Part shown: positions 23,843 to 32,720 of the stretch, in pieces
Layout of the letters: each line of letters opens with the position of its first letter
Numbering within the stretch: position 1 is the stretch's first letter
Origin: Bin5 sp965218625
Lineage (GTDB): Bacteria > Chloroflexota > Anaerolineae > Caldilineales > Caldilineaceae
Reading direction: 5' to 3'
Length of the DNA stretch: 64,000 bases
Assembly (NCBI GenBank): GCA_965218625.1
Contig: CBDCLG010000015.1
Span: 310,001-374,000, forward strand
The notes under the pieces: generated by a model
The model's database searches: none
What the model was told of the DNA's origin: nothing
Seen by the model: the letters and a program-made list of their open reading frames with translations, nothing else
Translations under genes and position numbers: made by a program

Positions 23843-25717
23843 TCAGTTTCTCCCGTTTTCTCCGGCGCCGGACAGCGACAGCGCGGAAACCGAATGCCCG
23901 CTCGCGCCCGCCACCACTGGTTCAGCCTGGTTGAGCAACCGCGCGTCAAGGGCCGCGAACTCCTCCTGATCGCGCAGCTGCAAATCATAGATCTGGCGGT
24001 ACAAGCCGCCATGGGCAAGCAGTTCGTCGTGCCGGCCGCGTTCGATGATGCGGCCGCCGTCGAGCACAAGGATCTGGTCGGCGTTCTTGAGCGTGAGCAG
24101 GCGCTGGGCGATGACAAAAGTAGTGCGCCCTTTCATGAGCTGTTCGAGCGCCTCCTGGATCAGGTGCTCGGTCTCGGTGTCAACGCTGCTGGTAGAGTCG
24201 TCCAAGATCAGAATGCGCGGCGCGTAGAGGAGCGCGCGCGCGATGGCAACCCGCTGCTTCTGCCCGCCGCTCAGGGTGACGCCCCTCTCACCGACAACGG
24301 TTTCGTACCCGGCGGGGAACTCCATGATGAAATCGTGTGCGCGCGCGGCTTTGGACGCGGCGATGACATCGTCCGGGGTGGCCTGTGGGCGGCCGTAGGC
24401 GATATTTTCAGCGATTGTCGTCCCGAACAGGAACGGGTCCTGCAGGACAATACCGATATGCCGGCGCAGGCTTTTGAGGGTGATGCTGCGCACGTCGTGA
24501 CCGTCAATGCGGACAACGCCGCCGGCCGGGTCGTAGAAGCGCGGGATGAGGTTGGTGATGGTCGACTTGCCGCTGCCCGTGGGTCCGATGAGGGCGACGG
24601 TCTGGCCGGCTTCAACCTCAAAGCTTATGTCGTCGAGCGCGCGCGGGCCGCCCTCGTAGCCGAAACTGATATTGGAAAAGGAAACCGCGCCGCTGGCATC
24701 GGCCAGTTCAACCGCGTTCTCACTCTCCTCGACTTCACGCGGCGTATCGATTACCTCGAATACCCGCGCCGCGCTGGCGCTGGATGTGGCGGCCATATTG
24801 ACGAGGAATCCGAGCCGTTGCACCGGGCCGTTGAGCATCATGACATAGGCCAGCAGCGCGAAGAGCGACCCGATCGTAACGGTGCCCTCGATGGCGCGCG
24901 GGCCGCCGATGAGCAGAAGCAGGAAGATGCTGCTCATAAGAATGAAGGTGAAAGTAGGCCAATTGTTGGCCCAGATCTTGATAATGCCGAAGCGTTTAGC
25001 GAACCAATCCTCGTTGGCCGCGTCGAACTTGCGCAGCTCGTCCCCTTCGCGCGCAAAAGCCTTCACAACCTGGATGCCGGTCACGCTCTCCTGCATCGTC
25101 GAGGAAAGTTGGCCCATCTGCTCCTGCACGCGCTTGAAACGCGGCCGGATCACCATGCCGAAACGCAATGTGAGAACGAGCAGCACCAGCAGCGGAACGA
25201 GGGCGAAGAGAGCGAGGCTGAAGTTCTCCAGGACCATGGCGACGATGACGCCGCCCAGCAGCAGCAGCGTCGCGGTCAGGTCCATCAACCCCTGGCCCAC
25301 AAAACGCTCGGTCTCAGTGATGTCGCTCGTGGCGCGGCTCATCAGGTCGCCGGTCTGGGCGTGGTCATGGAAGGAGAAGGGCAGGCTCTGCGCCGCGTTG
25401 TAGAAGCGGTTGCGCAGGTCGTAGGCGACGCGATGGGTCAACCACTCGCCGTAGTAACGCTGACCGAACGTCGCCGCGCCGCGCACGATCGCGATGCCCA
25501 GGATCCAGCCGGCCGCGGAGAAGAGCGCGCTGGCGCGCTGTCCCTCTACGCCCTGGTCGATGGCGTCCTTCAAGACTTGCGGGATATAGAGCATGAGCAG
25601 CGAGGCAAAGAGGACGGAGATATAAGCAAGGGCCGCCTGCTTCCAATAGGGGCGCAGAAAGCCGATAAGCCGCCGGAAAACATCGCTGCTGACTTTCGTT
25701 TGTTGCGGAGGTTCCAT
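23843..25717 (-). CDS. Heterodimeric ABC exporter, degenerate-site half
   Basis: 624-residue fused permease/ATPase, first gene of the pair. Transmembrane part from YWKQAALAYISVLFASLLML, then Walker A GPTGSGKST, Q-loop VLQDPFLFGTT, canonical signature LSGGQKQR, and Walker B ILILDDSTSSVD in which the catalytic Glu is replaced by Asp. That is the known mark of the non-hydrolysing site in heterodimers such as TM287/288. ATG 25717 is preceded by AGGTGA; an in-frame ATG at 25732 lacks a site. One base separates it from the second gene. It resembles, but is separate from, the exporter at the left edge. Confidence 0.92.
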   Translation of the reverse strand: MEPPQQTKVSSDVFRRLIGFLRPYWKQAALAYISVLFASLLMLYIPQVLKDAIDQGVEGQRASALFSAAGWILGIAIVRGAATFGQRYYGEWLTHRVAYDLRNRFYNAAQSLPFSFHDHAQTGDLMSRATSDITETERFVGQGLMDLTATLLLLGGVIVAMVLENFSLALFALVPLLVLLVLTLRFGMVIRPRFKRVQEQMGQLSSTMQESVTGIQVVKAFAREGDELRKFDAANEDWFAKRFGIIKIWANNWPTFTFILMSSIFLLLLIGGPRAIEGTVTIGSLFALLAYVMMLNGPVQRLGFLVNMAATSSASAARVFEVIDTPREVEESENAVELADASGAVSFSNISFGYEGGPRALDDISFEVEAGQTVALIGPTGSGKSTITNLIPRFYDPAGGVVRIDGHDVRSITLKSLRRHIGIVLQDPFLFGTTIAENIAYGRPQATPDDVIAASKAARAHDFIMEFPAGYETVVGERGVTLSGGQKQRVAIARALLYAPRILILDDSTSSVDTETEHLIQEALEQLMKGRTTFVIAQRLLTLKNADQILVLDGGRIIERGRHDELLAHGGLYRQIYDLQLRDQEEFAALDARLLNQAEPVVAGASGHSVSALSLSGAGENGRN

Positions 25718-26097
25718 ATTGTTCACCTGCATAGCTAAACCGCTTAAGTATTCGCGGCAAATTGACCTTCATTATCAAACTCACCTAGTCTAGCAGATCG
25801 GCAGGTCCTTGTAAAGCCATCGGCGGATATTTTTCAGCGCGAAGTGATCGTTTCGTGCGCGTAGCGTATATTATCTGTAGGGTCCGGGAATCGTGGGCGC
25901 AGACCTCGATGGCCGCGGAGGCATGAGGGACAGGTGTGGAAAGGATGCTGTAACGACATGGATTTGCGGTATACTAGGCCGTGCAGCGCGAGGGGAACCC
26001 AACGGGACGGCAGACCTCAGCACCTTCGATTCGCGTGTAGACGTTAATTGACTGCGAATTGGTGTGAGACCGAGAAAGCTGATTCGGCAGGAGGACC
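25718..26097. other. Intergenic region between ABC operon and antitoxin-like gene
   Basis: 380 bases serving the divergent ABC operon and the small gene at 26098. TATACT at 25970-25975 is a plausible -10 for the rightward gene, with no convincing -35. No coding or repeat structure seen. Confidence 0.4.
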
Positions 26098-26319
26098 ATG
26101 ATGCTCATGTCAAGACCAAAGTATCTCGCAAATGAGAAGAGGCGGAGAGCTTCCTTCGTACTTTCAATTAGTGACTATGGCCCACTTTTACAAAGACTTC
26201 AGGATATGTACCAGGACATTGAAGATGCCTTAGAGTTGGAGCATGCGGTTGAGACAGCGACAGGGTTTAGGGAGTATGCTGAGATACGGGAGGAGCTGAG
26301 TAAGGAAGGGACGCTCTGA
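26098..26319 (+). CDS. Small antitoxin-like protein
   Basis: 73 residues. The pattern FVLSISDYGPLLQRLQDMYQ followed by DIEDALELEHAVETATGF and a charged helix EYAEIREELSKEG resembles C-terminal parts of Phd/RelB-like antitoxins. AGGAGG lies directly before ATG 26098. The expected RelE-type toxin is not found downstream; the next gene is a HEPN protein. It could be an orphan antitoxin or regulate the neighbouring HEPN/MNT pair. Lower GC than its surroundings. Confidence 0.6.
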   Translation: MMLMSRPKYLANEKRRRASFVLSISDYGPLLQRLQDMYQDIEDALELEHAVETATGFREYAEIREELSKEGTL

Positions 26320-26415
26320 AGGTTACATTGACATCCACAACAGGTCTGATAGTGAATTCCTCACCAGCAGCGTGCAAGTTATAGCCTTGATAGGAAAGTC
26401 TTGTGGAGCGTCTCC

Positions 26416-26841
26416 ATGAGCGACAACGACATCCGCTGGATTCAAAGAGCAAATCACTTTGACAAGGCATTTTCCCAGTTGAATGAGGCCGTCGAGCTGG
26501 CGGGGCGGCGCCAACTCTCCAGGTTGGAAGCGCAAGGATTGATACAAGGCTTTGCGTACACGCATGAGTTGGCGTGGAAAACGCTCAAGGACTTTCTCGA
26601 AGAGCGCGGTGTGCGGGACCTGTATGGGTCAAGAGACACCAGCCGCGCAGCGTTCAGCGCGGGGCTGATCGAAGACGGCGAAACATGGATGGAGATGATC
26701 CGGAGCCGAAACCTGACGACTCACACCTACAATGAGGCTACGGCCGCCCAGTTCGTCGCTGCGATTCTTGATACATACTTCGCAGAATTTCAGGGATTGC
26801 AGGCAAGGCTGGCGCAGTTTAAGCAAGAGGAATCACCATGA
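26416..26841 (+). CDS. HEPN-domain protein, HI0074 family (nucleotidyltransferase substrate-binding type)
   Basis: 141-residue all-helical HEPN protein. The HEPN RX4HxY motif is present as R98-NLTT-H103-x-Y105 (SRNLTTHTYN). FAYTHELAWKTLKDFLEERG is the family-typical helix. It overlaps the next gene, a minimal nucleotidyltransferase, by ATGA, forming the common HEPN/MNT toxin-antitoxin arrangement. In such pairs the HEPN member can be an RNase and the MNT member adenylylates it. Start taken at ATG 26416 with GGAG upstream; a TTG at 26401 is in frame. Confidence 0.85.
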   Translation: MSDNDIRWIQRANHFDKAFSQLNEAVELAGRRQLSRLEAQGLIQGFAYTHELAWKTLKDFLEERGVRDLYGSRDTSRAAFSAGLIEDGETWMEMIRSRNLTTHTYNEATAAQFVAAILDTYFAEFQGLQARLAQFKQEESP

Positions 26842-27200
26842 ATTCCCGTCGTCGAACCGACTCGGATGTCGGCTTGTCGGAATCGGTGGTCCATAGAATC
26901 TGCTCCGTATTTTCCCGTTATCCACAAGTAGCAGAGGCAATCCTGTATGGCTCCCGCGCTAAGGGCACTTACAGGAAAGGATCGGACATCGACCTGACCC
27001 TGTGCGGCGGCGAGGACCTGACGCTACGGGTGCGCCACAGAATTGCCGATGAACTGGATGACCTGCTCTTACCGTACACGATCGATCTGTCGATTTTGCG
27101 CGATATCAATGACCCCGACGTGCTGCAGCATATTGAGCGCGTCGGGGTAGCGCTATATGAGAGGCAACAAGAGTTGATTGACGAGGAGGGCAGTGTATGA
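26838..27200 (+). CDS. Minimal nucleotidyltransferase (MNT), partner of the HEPN protein
   Basis: 120 residues with the pol-beta-type active site: LYGSRAKGTYRKGSDIDLTL, where Gly38-Ser39 and the metal-binding Asp50/Asp52 are intact. A short C-terminal helix follows. The ATG overlaps the HEPN stop (ATGA), so expression is coupled. By analogy with HepT/MntA it would neutralise the HEPN partner by nucleotidyl transfer; this is inference. A GC-rich 9-base inverted repeat (27229-27237 with 27275-27283) lies downstream and may end the transcript. Confidence 0.87.
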   Translation: MNSRRRTDSDVGLSESVVHRICSVFSRYPQVAEAILYGSRAKGTYRKGSDIDLTLCGGEDLTLRVRHRIADELDDLLLPYTIDLSILRDINDPDVLQHIERVGVALYERQQELIDEEGSV

Positions 27201-27361
27201 TGGGGCATCATTGCTGCGAGTAGGGAAACGCGGGCGGGCACTCAGACCTTCCCCTTCCTACTCTGCCTGGCACACCGCCCGCGTGGTAAAATGCCGGCAC
27301 CACAGAAGTACGATCAGACCTGTGCGCCCAAACCGGCAACCTTCACACCATCGGAGTCAGC

Positions 27362-28456
27362 ATGACCTACAGAGTAGCGATCATCGGACATACGGGCCAC
27401 GGCAGTTACGGACACAACGTCGACCAGGCCTTCGTCGGCGTCGAAGGCGCCTCTATCATCGCGCTGGCCGACCCGGACGACACAGGTCGCCAGGAGGCGC
27501 TTGAGCGCACCGGCGCGCTCAAGGGATACACCGACTACCGGCAGATGCTGGCCGAGGAGCGCCCGGATATCACCGTCATCGCCACGCGCGAGATTGGCGA
27601 CCACTACGGGCTGGCAATGGCCGCCGCTGAGGCCGACACGCACATCTACATCGAAAAGCCGGTCGCGGCCTCTCCCGCCCAGGTCGATGAGATGGTCGCC
27701 GCCTGTGACAGCAACGACAAACTGCTGATCGTCGCCTGCCCGTGGCGCGGGCATCCTCCAATCCAACATACGGCCATTCCGCTCATCAAGGGGGGCAAGA
27801 TCGGCGAGCCGCGCCGCGCCCGCCTCTACGGCATGAACGGAGACCATGGCGGCAACGAGTGGTTCCTGGACCTCTACCCCCACTTTTTCGACTTCATGTG
27901 GCAGGTCTGGGGCGAGCCGATCTGGTGTCACGCCCACATCACGCAGGACGGCCGCGACGCGACGCCGGAAGATGTCAGGCAGGGCATGGAGGGGATGGGC
28001 CTGGTCGCGGGCAACGGCATTCGGGCCTACTACGTCTTCAACGACGGTTTTGCCGCGGACTTTGAGTCCTATGAAGGCGACCACAAGGAGCGGCCCTACC
28101 GGATCGACATTCACGGCACTGCCGGCACGCTCTCGCTGCCGGGACCGATGAGCAACCAGCCGGACATATACTTCCATCCGCTGGTGAGCCCGGGTCTATT
28201 CAACGATGACCGCTGGCAGGTGATCCCGTCCGAGCCGCCGCCCGATGCGCACAAGTGGGTGAAAGCGCATCACCGCATGGCGCGCTCGATGCTGGCTATG
28301 CTGGATGGCCGCGAGCCGGAGTTTCCGTTGCTGGATGGCCGCACAGCCCGCCGCCATGTCGAATGGGCCATGGCCGCGCACGCCTCGCACATCGCGGGCG
28401 CGCGCGTGCCGCTGCCGTTGAGCGACCCTCACAACCCGTTTGACTCCTGGCGTTGA
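27362..28456 (+). CDS. Gfo/Idh/MocA family oxidoreductase
   Basis: 364-residue NAD(P)-dependent dehydrogenase acting on sugars or cyclitols. The N-terminal Rossmann domain starts YRVAIIGHTGHGSYG, an unusual glycine-loop variant. The family Lys-Pro appears in HIYIEKPVAASPAQ. The C-terminal substrate domain contains LYPHFFDFMWQVWGEP, which supplies the conserved D/H region. A PhyH dioxygenase follows by 78 bases on the same strand, so they may process the same compound. Start at ATG 27362 with GGAG upstream. Confidence 0.87.
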   Translation: MTYRVAIIGHTGHGSYGHNVDQAFVGVEGASIIALADPDDTGRQEALERTGALKGYTDYRQMLAEERPDITVIATREIGDHYGLAMAAAEADTHIYIEKPVAASPAQVDEMVAACDSNDKLLIVACPWRGHPPIQHTAIPLIKGGKIGEPRRARLYGMNGDHGGNEWFLDLYPHFFDFMWQVWGEPIWCHAHITQDGRDATPEDVRQGMEGMGLVAGNGIRAYYVFNDGFAADFESYEGDHKERPYRIDIHGTAGTLSLPGPMSNQPDIYFHPLVSPGLFNDDRWQVIPSEPPPDAHKWVKAHHRMARSMLAMLDGREPEFPLLDGRTARRHVEWAMAAHASHIAGARVPLPLSDPHNPFDSWR

Positions 28457-28534
28457 GACGCGATTTATTCCACTAGCGCGAGCGAGTCCCGCTTAATTTC
28501 CGCTTTCCATTGTCACGCCAAAGGAGAGAGTTCA

Positions 28535-29551
28535 ATGCAGCCCTTTCTGGATTCGACCGATGTACTGAATGACGGCGTCGAACTCGGCCGCCGCATGGAA
28601 CGGGACGGCTTTCTGTTCATAGGCGGGTTGCTGCCCCCTGCCGTCGTTGAGGCGCTGCGCATGCAGAACCTGGAGATCGCGCGCGATGCGGGATGGGTGC
28701 AGCGCGATGCGCCGCTGGCGGAGGCGGTTGCCGACCAGAACGGGTTTTGCGTGGAGCCGGAGCCGGTCTATATGGAGAAGTATCATGCCATGTACAGGCT
28801 GCCGGAGTTCCACGCCATCCAGCATCACCCCAACTTGATCGGGATGTTCGAGCGGATGCTGGAGGAGCCCGTACTGCCGCACCCGCGCATCATTGGGCGT
28901 ACGATCTTTCCGCAACGGAACGCGTTCACCACGCCACCGCACCAGGATTTCATCCCGATACAGGGGACGGAGGACACCTACACCGCCTGGATCCCGTTGA
29001 GCGATCTGCCGAGGGAACTGGGCGGGCTGCAGATTGCAGCCGGGTCGCACCGGCGCGGCGTGTACGATTTCCAGCCGGCGATGGGTGCGGGCGGGCTGGA
29101 AGTTCTCGACCCGCTCGAGGGCACGTGGAGCTACAGCCCGTTCAAACAGGGGGACGTGCTCATCTTCCACAGCCTGGCAGTCCACAAGGGGATGCCGAAC
29201 GGCTCCGACCGCCTGCGGATGTCGATCGATGCCCGCTACCAGAGGGCGAGCGAACCGATCGCGCCGGGCAGCCTGCAGCCGCACAGTCAGCCAAGCACGT
29301 GGGAGGAAGTTTACGCGGGCTGGCCGGAGACGGAGCTGAAATACTACTGGCGCACGTGGGACATGGAGATCAAAGCGTACGACAACAGCTATCACGAAAA
29401 GCGCGATGAGATGGCGCTCAAGATGGCCAAGGAGGGAGATACGCGCGCCATTTCGACGCTGCAGCGCATCATCGCCCGCGATGATGATCCGACCAAGCGC
29501 GAGGAGGCGGAGGCGCTGCTTGCCTCGCTGCAGGAGCTGGCCGACGCGTAG
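28535..29551 (+). CDS. Phytanoyl-CoA dioxygenase (PhyH) family protein 3
   Basis: 338-residue Fe(II)/2-oxoglutarate oxygenase. Ligands are His136-x-Asp138 (TPPHQDFIPIQG) and His217 (HSLAVHKGMP), with Arg226/Arg228 following (SDRLRMSID). The N-terminal RMERDGFLFIGGLLPPAVVE is typical. It shares layout and many residues with the PhyH protein at 55.6 kb (IPIQGTEDTYTAWIPLSD against its counterpart), so these two are true paralogues. An extra C-terminal helix of ~50 residues is charged. Preceded by GGAGAG and a Gfo/Idh dehydrogenase. Confidence 0.9.
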   Translation: MQPFLDSTDVLNDGVELGRRMERDGFLFIGGLLPPAVVEALRMQNLEIARDAGWVQRDAPLAEAVADQNGFCVEPEPVYMEKYHAMYRLPEFHAIQHHPNLIGMFERMLEEPVLPHPRIIGRTIFPQRNAFTTPPHQDFIPIQGTEDTYTAWIPLSDLPRELGGLQIAAGSHRRGVYDFQPAMGAGGLEVLDPLEGTWSYSPFKQGDVLIFHSLAVHKGMPNGSDRLRMSIDARYQRASEPIAPGSLQPHSQPSTWEEVYAGWPETELKYYWRTWDMEIKAYDNSYHEKRDEMALKMAKEGDTRAISTLQRIIARDDDPTKREEAEALLASLQELADA

Positions 29552-29657
29552 CGAATGGACGTACGGTTTGACGGGATGAATTTGAGGAAACGGGTTACCG
29601 CTCCGGCGACCTCCGAATTCGAAATGCCCCGGTTCAGGCAGACGTGCAACGCGGAGA

Positions 29658-29909
29658 ATGCTTGTCTCACAAAGGAGCAGGATTCTGGCGCCGGCCAAGA
29701 TCGCCGATCTGACAATCGATGAATGCAAGGAGCTTGTTCGGGAAGCTGCTCTTGAGACGCTTGCTGAACTGGATGGCGACCCAGACGAGGGCAATGAACT
29801 GCGTCATGAGTTCGTCGCCGAGGCCAAGAACTCCCTCGCCGCTATTCAATCGGGCGCCAAAACGATACTTGTGGAGGAAGTTGCCAGGAATCTGGGTTTG
29901 ACCTGGTGA
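29658..29909 (+). CDS. Small antitoxin-like protein upstream of a toxin remnant
   Basis: 83 residues. The helical N-terminal part DLTIDECKELVREAALETLA and the end ILVEEVARNLGLTW are shared with small proteins that usually precede RelE/ParE-like toxins. The stop overlaps a GTG codon that opens a toxin-like but truncated frame (29906-29956). Start uncertain: ATG 29658 is used, and the coding character is convincing only from about residue 13. Likely the surviving half of a decayed addiction module beside a tRNA gene. Confidence 0.6.
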   Translation: MLVSQRSRILAPAKIADLTIDECKELVREAALETLAELDGDPDEGNELRHEFVAEAKNSLAAIQSGAKTILVEEVARNLGLTW

Positions 29910-29956
29910 AGTATATCGTTGAATTCACGGGAGATGGCGCGGCAGACTTAAGGTAA
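29906..29956 (+). pseudogene. Remnant of a RelE-like toxin
   Basis: The GTGA overlap with the preceding gene opens MKYIVEFTGDGAADLR followed by TAA. That is the characteristic start of RelE/ParE-type toxins (Y-x-V-x-F-T-x-x-A-x-x-D-L), cut after 16 codons. Neither of the other two frames continues the toxin, and the tRNA promoter begins within 60 bases. It reads as a deletion remnant. Confidence 0.55.
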
Positions 29957-30010
29957 GATTCAAGAGAAGCAGCGCGAAACCAACTCATCCGCCACCGCCT
30001 CAGAACCGAT

Positions 30011-30040
30011 TTGCCCGAAGCCGCCGTCATACGTTATACT
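30011..30040 (+). promoter_or_regulatory. Promoter of the tRNA-Pro gene
   Basis: TTGCCC (30011-30016), 18-base spacer, TATACT (30035-30040), twelve bases before the mature tRNA 5-prime end. The position and hexamers fit a sigma-70 promoter. Confidence 0.6.
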
Positions 30041-30051
30041 TTTCCCACTTT

Positions 30052-30128
<77 letters not shown>

Positions 30129-30350
30129 ATACGCAGGCCGGTTGATCCATTTCATTCTCATTACATTGCCTGTGGCTCGACCACTCTGCGAATCTAAGCA
30201 CGTTGTGTAATCTGCCGTCGGCAACAGGGAATTTCTGCGACGGCGTTTTTTGTCCCGCGGAGGTTGCGGGAGCCAGGGCGAGGGCACGGCGAGGGCGAGG
30301 GCACGGCGAGGACGCCGACTCATACGGCGCTGCAATGCCCGCCGATCAAA

Positions 30351-32045
30351 ATGGATGCAAGGGTCAATTCCTGTCCTTCGTTGACGGAGCGCGATATTGC
30401 GCTTCTTTACCGGATCGAGGCCGGCCTGCCGATTACGGCCGACGTCAGCCGGTCCGATGTAATGTTGTGCTGTCTGACGGACAGGAACCATATTCTCTCC
30501 TCACAGTACGGGGGCAGAGTGCCGCCTGCGGACGCACGAATCCTGGTGGCGCGGCATGCAGCGCCCCAATCGCTCTCTTCAATCTACGTAGATGACATGA
30601 CGGGGCGCGCCTACACGCTCGCGGCGCAGCCGACCGTTCACCGCGCGTTGATGGAGGACAGGAGAGGCAAGGTTGCGGAGAAGAAGGTGCCCCCGGGGCG
30701 GACGAGCAGCGGCGCGCCGGTCATCCAACAGGTATATCCGGTACGCAACGCGGCGAACCGGGTGATCGGGGCATTGCTGGTTGAGACGTACATGATCGAG
30801 CACGAGCGGCAACGGCGGCGCGGCCGGCCTTTCCGCCAGGCAGTTGGCTGGCTGCAGAGTATGGCGGTTCAGGGCGAGATCGAGGCGGCCGAAGCAGCTG
30901 GCAGGTTTGGCAGTCACGACGGAATCTTCCTGGTTGATGAGCAGTCTTGTATCAGTTACATGAGCGGCATCGCCATGAACCTTTTCCGCTCGGTCGGAAG
31001 GGGTGTGGAAACGCGCGGCGGGCCGATCTCAGACCTGGAGGCGGAAGACGAGCGGTTGGTCAGCCAGGCCGTCCAGGCCAATTGCTGTGTACAGAACCGG
31101 ACAGAGAGTGAAGATGGGCGTGTCTGGGTGCGAACGGCGCTCCCTCTGCGGGCGCCGCGCGGTAGCCTGTACGAGATGAGCCGGCGCATGCGGGAACAGC
31201 TGCAGGCAGGGCGGCTGCGCTCTCTGGTCGAGCGAACGCCTCGGATCGATGGCGTACTGGTTCTGGTGCACGATGCCACGGCGGCGGTACAGAGGGAGCG
31301 GGAACTGAACGTAAAGTCGGCGATGATCCAAGAGGTACATCACCGGGTCAAGAACAACCTGCAGACGATCGCCGCAATATTGCGGATACAGAGCCGGCGC
31401 AGCGAGAGCGATGAAGCGCGGCAGCACCTGAAGGACGCTGTGAGCCGCATATTCAGCATGTCGGTGATCCACGAGTATCTGAGCCAGGATGAACACCGCC
31501 CGATCAACATCCGTGACGTTTGCCAGAAGATCGTGGGGCAGGCGCGCGCGGTTGCGGTCAATCCGAGCCGGCGAGTGGAGTTTGAGATGGAGGGGCCGAA
31601 TATCCGCTTGCCGTCCAGCCAGGCGACGGCCTCGGCGCTGGTTGTCAATGAGCTTCTGATGAACGCCATCGAGCACGGCCTCAAAGGCCGCGAGGACGGG
31701 AAGATTCGGGTTGCTCTCGAAGATCTGGGCGACAAGGTGCGCATTGAAGTGGAAGACAACGGACACGGGCTGCCGTCAGGTTTTGGCCCGGTCTTGAAGG
31801 GAAGCGGCGGCGGCAGCCTGGGTCTGCAGATCGTGCAAACGCTTGTAACCGATGATCTGAAGGGCGAACTGCTGATAGAGCCAAAAGGCAACCAAGAGCG
31901 GATTGACGACTCTTGGCGTTCGCTTACGGCCCCCGACACGACGGCCAATGGCAAGGTGGAAGCGGCTGCTTGCAGCGGAACGCGCGCTGTAATCACTTTC
32001 CCCAAGCGCTCGATCAACGCAGAGTCAGTCGTAGCGCCAGGGTGA
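30351..32045 (+). CDS. PdtaS-like sensor histidine kinase
   Basis: 564-residue soluble histidine kinase, no transmembrane helices. An N-terminal sensory domain runs to about residue 180, with a degenerate PAS/GAF-like part up to ~310 (GIFLVDEQSCISYMSGIAMN). Then comes the HisKA_2 phosphoacceptor in MIQEVHHRVKNNLQTIAAIL and an ATPase domain with NELLMNAIEHGLKG (N box), VEDNGHGLPSGF (G1) and GGGSLGLQIV (G2). The motif and the ANTAR regulator just downstream match the PdtaS/PdtaR system of actinobacteria and firmicutes. ATG 30351 chosen because coding pattern begins there; no clear ribosome binding site. Upstream repeats of GAGGGCACGGCGAGG are non-coding. Confidence 0.87.
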   Translation: MDARVNSCPSLTERDIALLYRIEAGLPITADVSRSDVMLCCLTDRNHILSSQYGGRVPPADARILVARHAAPQSLSSIYVDDMTGRAYTLAAQPTVHRALMEDRRGKVAEKKVPPGRTSSGAPVIQQVYPVRNAANRVIGALLVETYMIEHERQRRRGRPFRQAVGWLQSMAVQGEIEAAEAAGRFGSHDGIFLVDEQSCISYMSGIAMNLFRSVGRGVETRGGPISDLEAEDERLVSQAVQANCCVQNRTESEDGRVWVRTALPLRAPRGSLYEMSRRMREQLQAGRLRSLVERTPRIDGVLVLVHDATAAVQRERELNVKSAMIQEVHHRVKNNLQTIAAILRIQSRRSESDEARQHLKDAVSRIFSMSVIHEYLSQDEHRPINIRDVCQKIVGQARAVAVNPSRRVEFEMEGPNIRLPSSQATASALVVNELLMNAIEHGLKGREDGKIRVALEDLGDKVRIEVEDNGHGLPSGFGPVLKGSGGGSLGLQIVQTLVTDDLKGELLIEPKGNQERIDDSWRSLTAPDTTANGKVEAAACSGTRAVITFPKRSINAESVVAPG

Positions 32046-32128
32046 CAGAAGAGGCCGCCAGCCTTAATCATCGGGCCAGCAACATTACGAACATACGCCA
32101 AAAAGTCACAATCAACTGAGGACTCACT

Positions 32129-32710
32129 GTGGAGCGGACACGCATAATTGTTGCCGATGACGAATCGATTATCCGCATGGACTTGCGGGAGATGCTGACC
32201 AACCTGGGCTACCTGGTTGTAGGCGAGGCCGGCGACGGCCAGAGCACCGTCAATCTGGCCTGGGAACTTCGCCCGGACATCGTGATCATGGACATAAAGA
32301 TGCCGGATATGGACGGCATCGAGGCGGCACGGATTCTTACACAGGAGCGGCTGGCGCCGGTGCTGCTGCTGAGCGCGTACAGTCAGCAGGACCTGGTGCA
32401 GCGCGCGCAGGAGGCGGGCGTTGCCAGCTACCTGGTCAAGCCTTTTCGCGAGAGCGATCTCACCCCTGCGATCGAGGTGGCCCTGGCGCGTTTCAACGAG
32501 TTTCGAGCGTTGGAAAAGGAAATAGATGACCTGAAAGAGACGTTAGAGACTCGCAAAGCGGTCGAGCGCGCCAAAGGCATTCTGATGGAAAAGCAAAACA
32601 TGAACGAAGCGGAGGCGTTCCGGCGAATCCAGAAGATGAGCATGAACAACCGCAAGCCGATGAAGGCAGTGGCAGAGGCGATCATTCTGGCTCATCAGGC
32701 GGGGGAGTAG
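32129..32710 (+). CDS. ANTAR-domain response regulator (PdtaR-like)
   Basis: 193 residues. Receiver domain with acidic pocket (VADDESIIRMDL), phosphoacceptor Asp55 in IVIMDIKMPDMDG and Lys in YLVKPFRESDL. A coiled linker (FNEFRALEKEIDDLKETLET) is followed by an ANTAR RNA-binding domain with AVERAKGILMEKQNMNEAEA and RIQKMSMNNRKPMKAVAEAI. Such proteins dimerise on phosphorylation and act as antiterminators on paired hairpins in mRNA leaders. GTG 32129 with GAGG upstream. It lies 83 bases after the kinase and is its evident partner. Targets in this window are not identified. Confidence 0.93.
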   Translation: MERTRIIVADDESIIRMDLREMLTNLGYLVVGEAGDGQSTVNLAWELRPDIVIMDIKMPDMDGIEAARILTQERLAPVLLLSAYSQQDLVQRAQEAGVASYLVKPFRESDLTPAIEVALARFNEFRALEKEIDDLKETLETRKAVERAKGILMEKQNMNEAEAFRRIQKMSMNNRKPMKAVAEAIILAHQAGE

Positions 32711-32720
32711 CGAAAGCCCT

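Noticed and set aside
23828..25738. A 636-codon open frame on the plus strand opposite the ABC exporter
   Set aside because: It is the antisense of a clearly coding ABC gene with all motifs in place; high GC yields long antisense frames. Its composition has no family pattern.
26320..26415. Toxin gene between the antitoxin-like gene and the HEPN gene
   Set aside because: No frame in this ~95-base stretch shows RelE/ParE-like sequence or a start with a ribosome binding site.
30290..30320. GAGGGCACGGCGAGG repeats as a regulatory element
   Set aside because: Two short purine-rich direct repeats upstream of the kinase start with no symmetry or promoter context; likely slippage product.
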